In this document: piece by piece, positions 13,196 through 13,744 of the stretch
Layout of the letters: every line of letters begins with the position of its first letter
How positions within the stretch are numbered: position 1 is the first letter of the stretch
Source of the DNA: Thermotogae bacterium
GTDB taxonomy: Bacteria; Thermotogota; Thermotogae; Petrotogales; Kosmotogaceae
NCBI GenBank assembly: GCA_003643975.1
Contig: QNAR01000018.1
Location: 1 to 13,744, forward strand
Direction of reading: 5' to 3'
Length of the DNA stretch: 13,744 bases
The notes under the pieces: generated by a model
What the model saw: only the letters and a program-made list of their open reading frames with translations
The model's database searches: none
What the model was told of the DNA's origin: nothing
Made by a program: the position numbers and the translations under genes

Positions 13196-13736
13196 ATTTA
13201 TCCATCGCCTTTTCTATTTCTTTTTGAAAATTCAGCAAAATCTCAGGTTCCTCATAGAAAGTCCAAATGTTATCAGAAGTTTTCAAAACTAAAAAATAAT
13301 CCAGATGTTTGGGTTTGCCAATGCTTTTTATATTTCTAATGGGGATGAATAGGTCCCTCATTCTAGGCAAGTAAGGCGTGACATCAGAAATCACCTGGTG
13401 AACGGCTACCTCTTTCAGCTCTTTCAGCGATATAGACATTAGCGTTTCGCCTTCATAGGGCAATCTCAAACTGAAGTATAATTTCTCTCCCGTGATAATC
13501 GCGTGTGTAGAGCTCATCTGAAGCTTTTCCAGTTTGGATATTCTCCCATAGGTAAACATGAGCGTCTTGACCTTACGCCTGTTTTTACGGCCTTTCAAAT
13601 TGACTTTTCTTATGAGTTTCTCGCGGGGCATTTCATCCATGAGCCCGAGAAAAATTGTTATGGTCGCAACAACCGTTCCAAAAAGATGGCCGATTTTTCC
13701 AATATTCAAAAATAACGCCACAGCTTCAAGGATCAT
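13194..13736 (-). CDS. Membrane-anchored protein of unknown function (180 aa, 5' end uncertain)
   Basis: Not recognised. The N-terminal 35 residues are hydrophobic (about residues 16-33, GHLFGTVVATITIFLGLM, could cross the membrane once). A strongly basic stretch follows (KGRKNRRKVK near 48-57), which by the positive-inside rule would keep the rest in the cytoplasm. The remainder is a mixed alpha/beta soluble domain with alternating strands (HAIITGEKLYFSLRLPYE, DYFLVLKTSDNIWTFYEE) and a final helix (ILLNFQKEIEKAMDK). This pattern recalls small PH-like domains, but no family motif is certain. The ATG at 13736 has no visible ribosome site and the frame stays open to the window edge, so the gene may start outside the window. 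It converges on korC and shares its terminator, so it is not part of the cassette. Confidence 0.7.
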   Translation of the reverse strand: MILEAVALFLNIGKIGHLFGTVVATITIFLGLMDEMPREKLIRKVNLKGRKNRRKVKTLMFTYGRISKLEKLQMSSTHAIITGEKLYFSLRLPYEGETLMSISLKELKEVAVHQVISDVTPYLPRMRDLFIPIRNIKSIGKPKHLDYFLVLKTSDNIWTFYEEPEILLNFQKEIEKAMDK

Positions 13737-13744
13737 GGGGAAAA

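Overview
The window looks like a chromosomal stretch from an anaerobic, ferredoxin-dependent bacterium of the phylum Thermotogota. The main evidence is a 59-residue ferredoxin whose cysteine layout matches the Thermotoga maritima ferredoxin. DnaA also carries Thermotoga-like motifs (SRFQMG, NLRRLRGAIIKL), the PLP aminotransferase closely resembles T. maritima TM1131 from memory, and strong GGAGG-type ribosome sites are used throughout. Base composition is moderate, not extreme. A Kosmotoga/Mesotoga-type organism is my guess, but the genus cannot be fixed by eye.

Left part, minus strand (about 1-5300). dnaA runs off the left side as an independent unit, starting at a GTG at 1349. Upstream of it is a four-gene operon read right to left: an ArsB/NhaD-type membrane permease, a class V (serine-pyruvate/alanine-glyoxylate type) aminotransferase, a short D-3-phosphoglycerate dehydrogenase, and the small ferredoxin. 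It ends at a clear intrinsic terminator at 1475-1507. The two enzymes overlap by one base and are best read as the first two steps of serine synthesis, with the class V enzyme in place of SerC.

Right part, plus strand (5414-13158). A divergent 207-base control region holds two related operator-like dyads. It leads into a PLP fold-type I aminotransferase, butyrate kinase 1, phosphate butyryltransferase, butyrate kinase 2 and an uncharacterised P-loop ATPase. After 183 bases of structured, gene-free DNA come the four subunits (delta, alpha, beta, gamma) of a VOR/KOR-type 2-oxoacid:ferredoxin oxidoreductase, then a strong bidirectional terminator. Read as a pathway: amino acid to 2-oxoacid (aminotransferase), to acyl-CoA plus reduced ferredoxin and CO2 (oxidoreductase), to acyl phosphate (Ptb), to carboxylic acid plus ATP (Buk). 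This is a self-contained cassette for oxidising amino acids, probably branched-chain ones, with substrate-level ATP formation.

The least understood parts are the P-loop ATPase embedded in the cassette, the reason for two divergent butyrate kinases around one Ptb, and the 10365-10550 leader with a perfect 10-bp tandem repeat and several dyads. A membrane-anchored protein of unknown function converges on the cassette from the right edge and may be cut by the window end. No tRNA, rRNA, CRISPR array, insertion sequence or broken gene was seen, and no gene-free stretch exceeds 300 bases.
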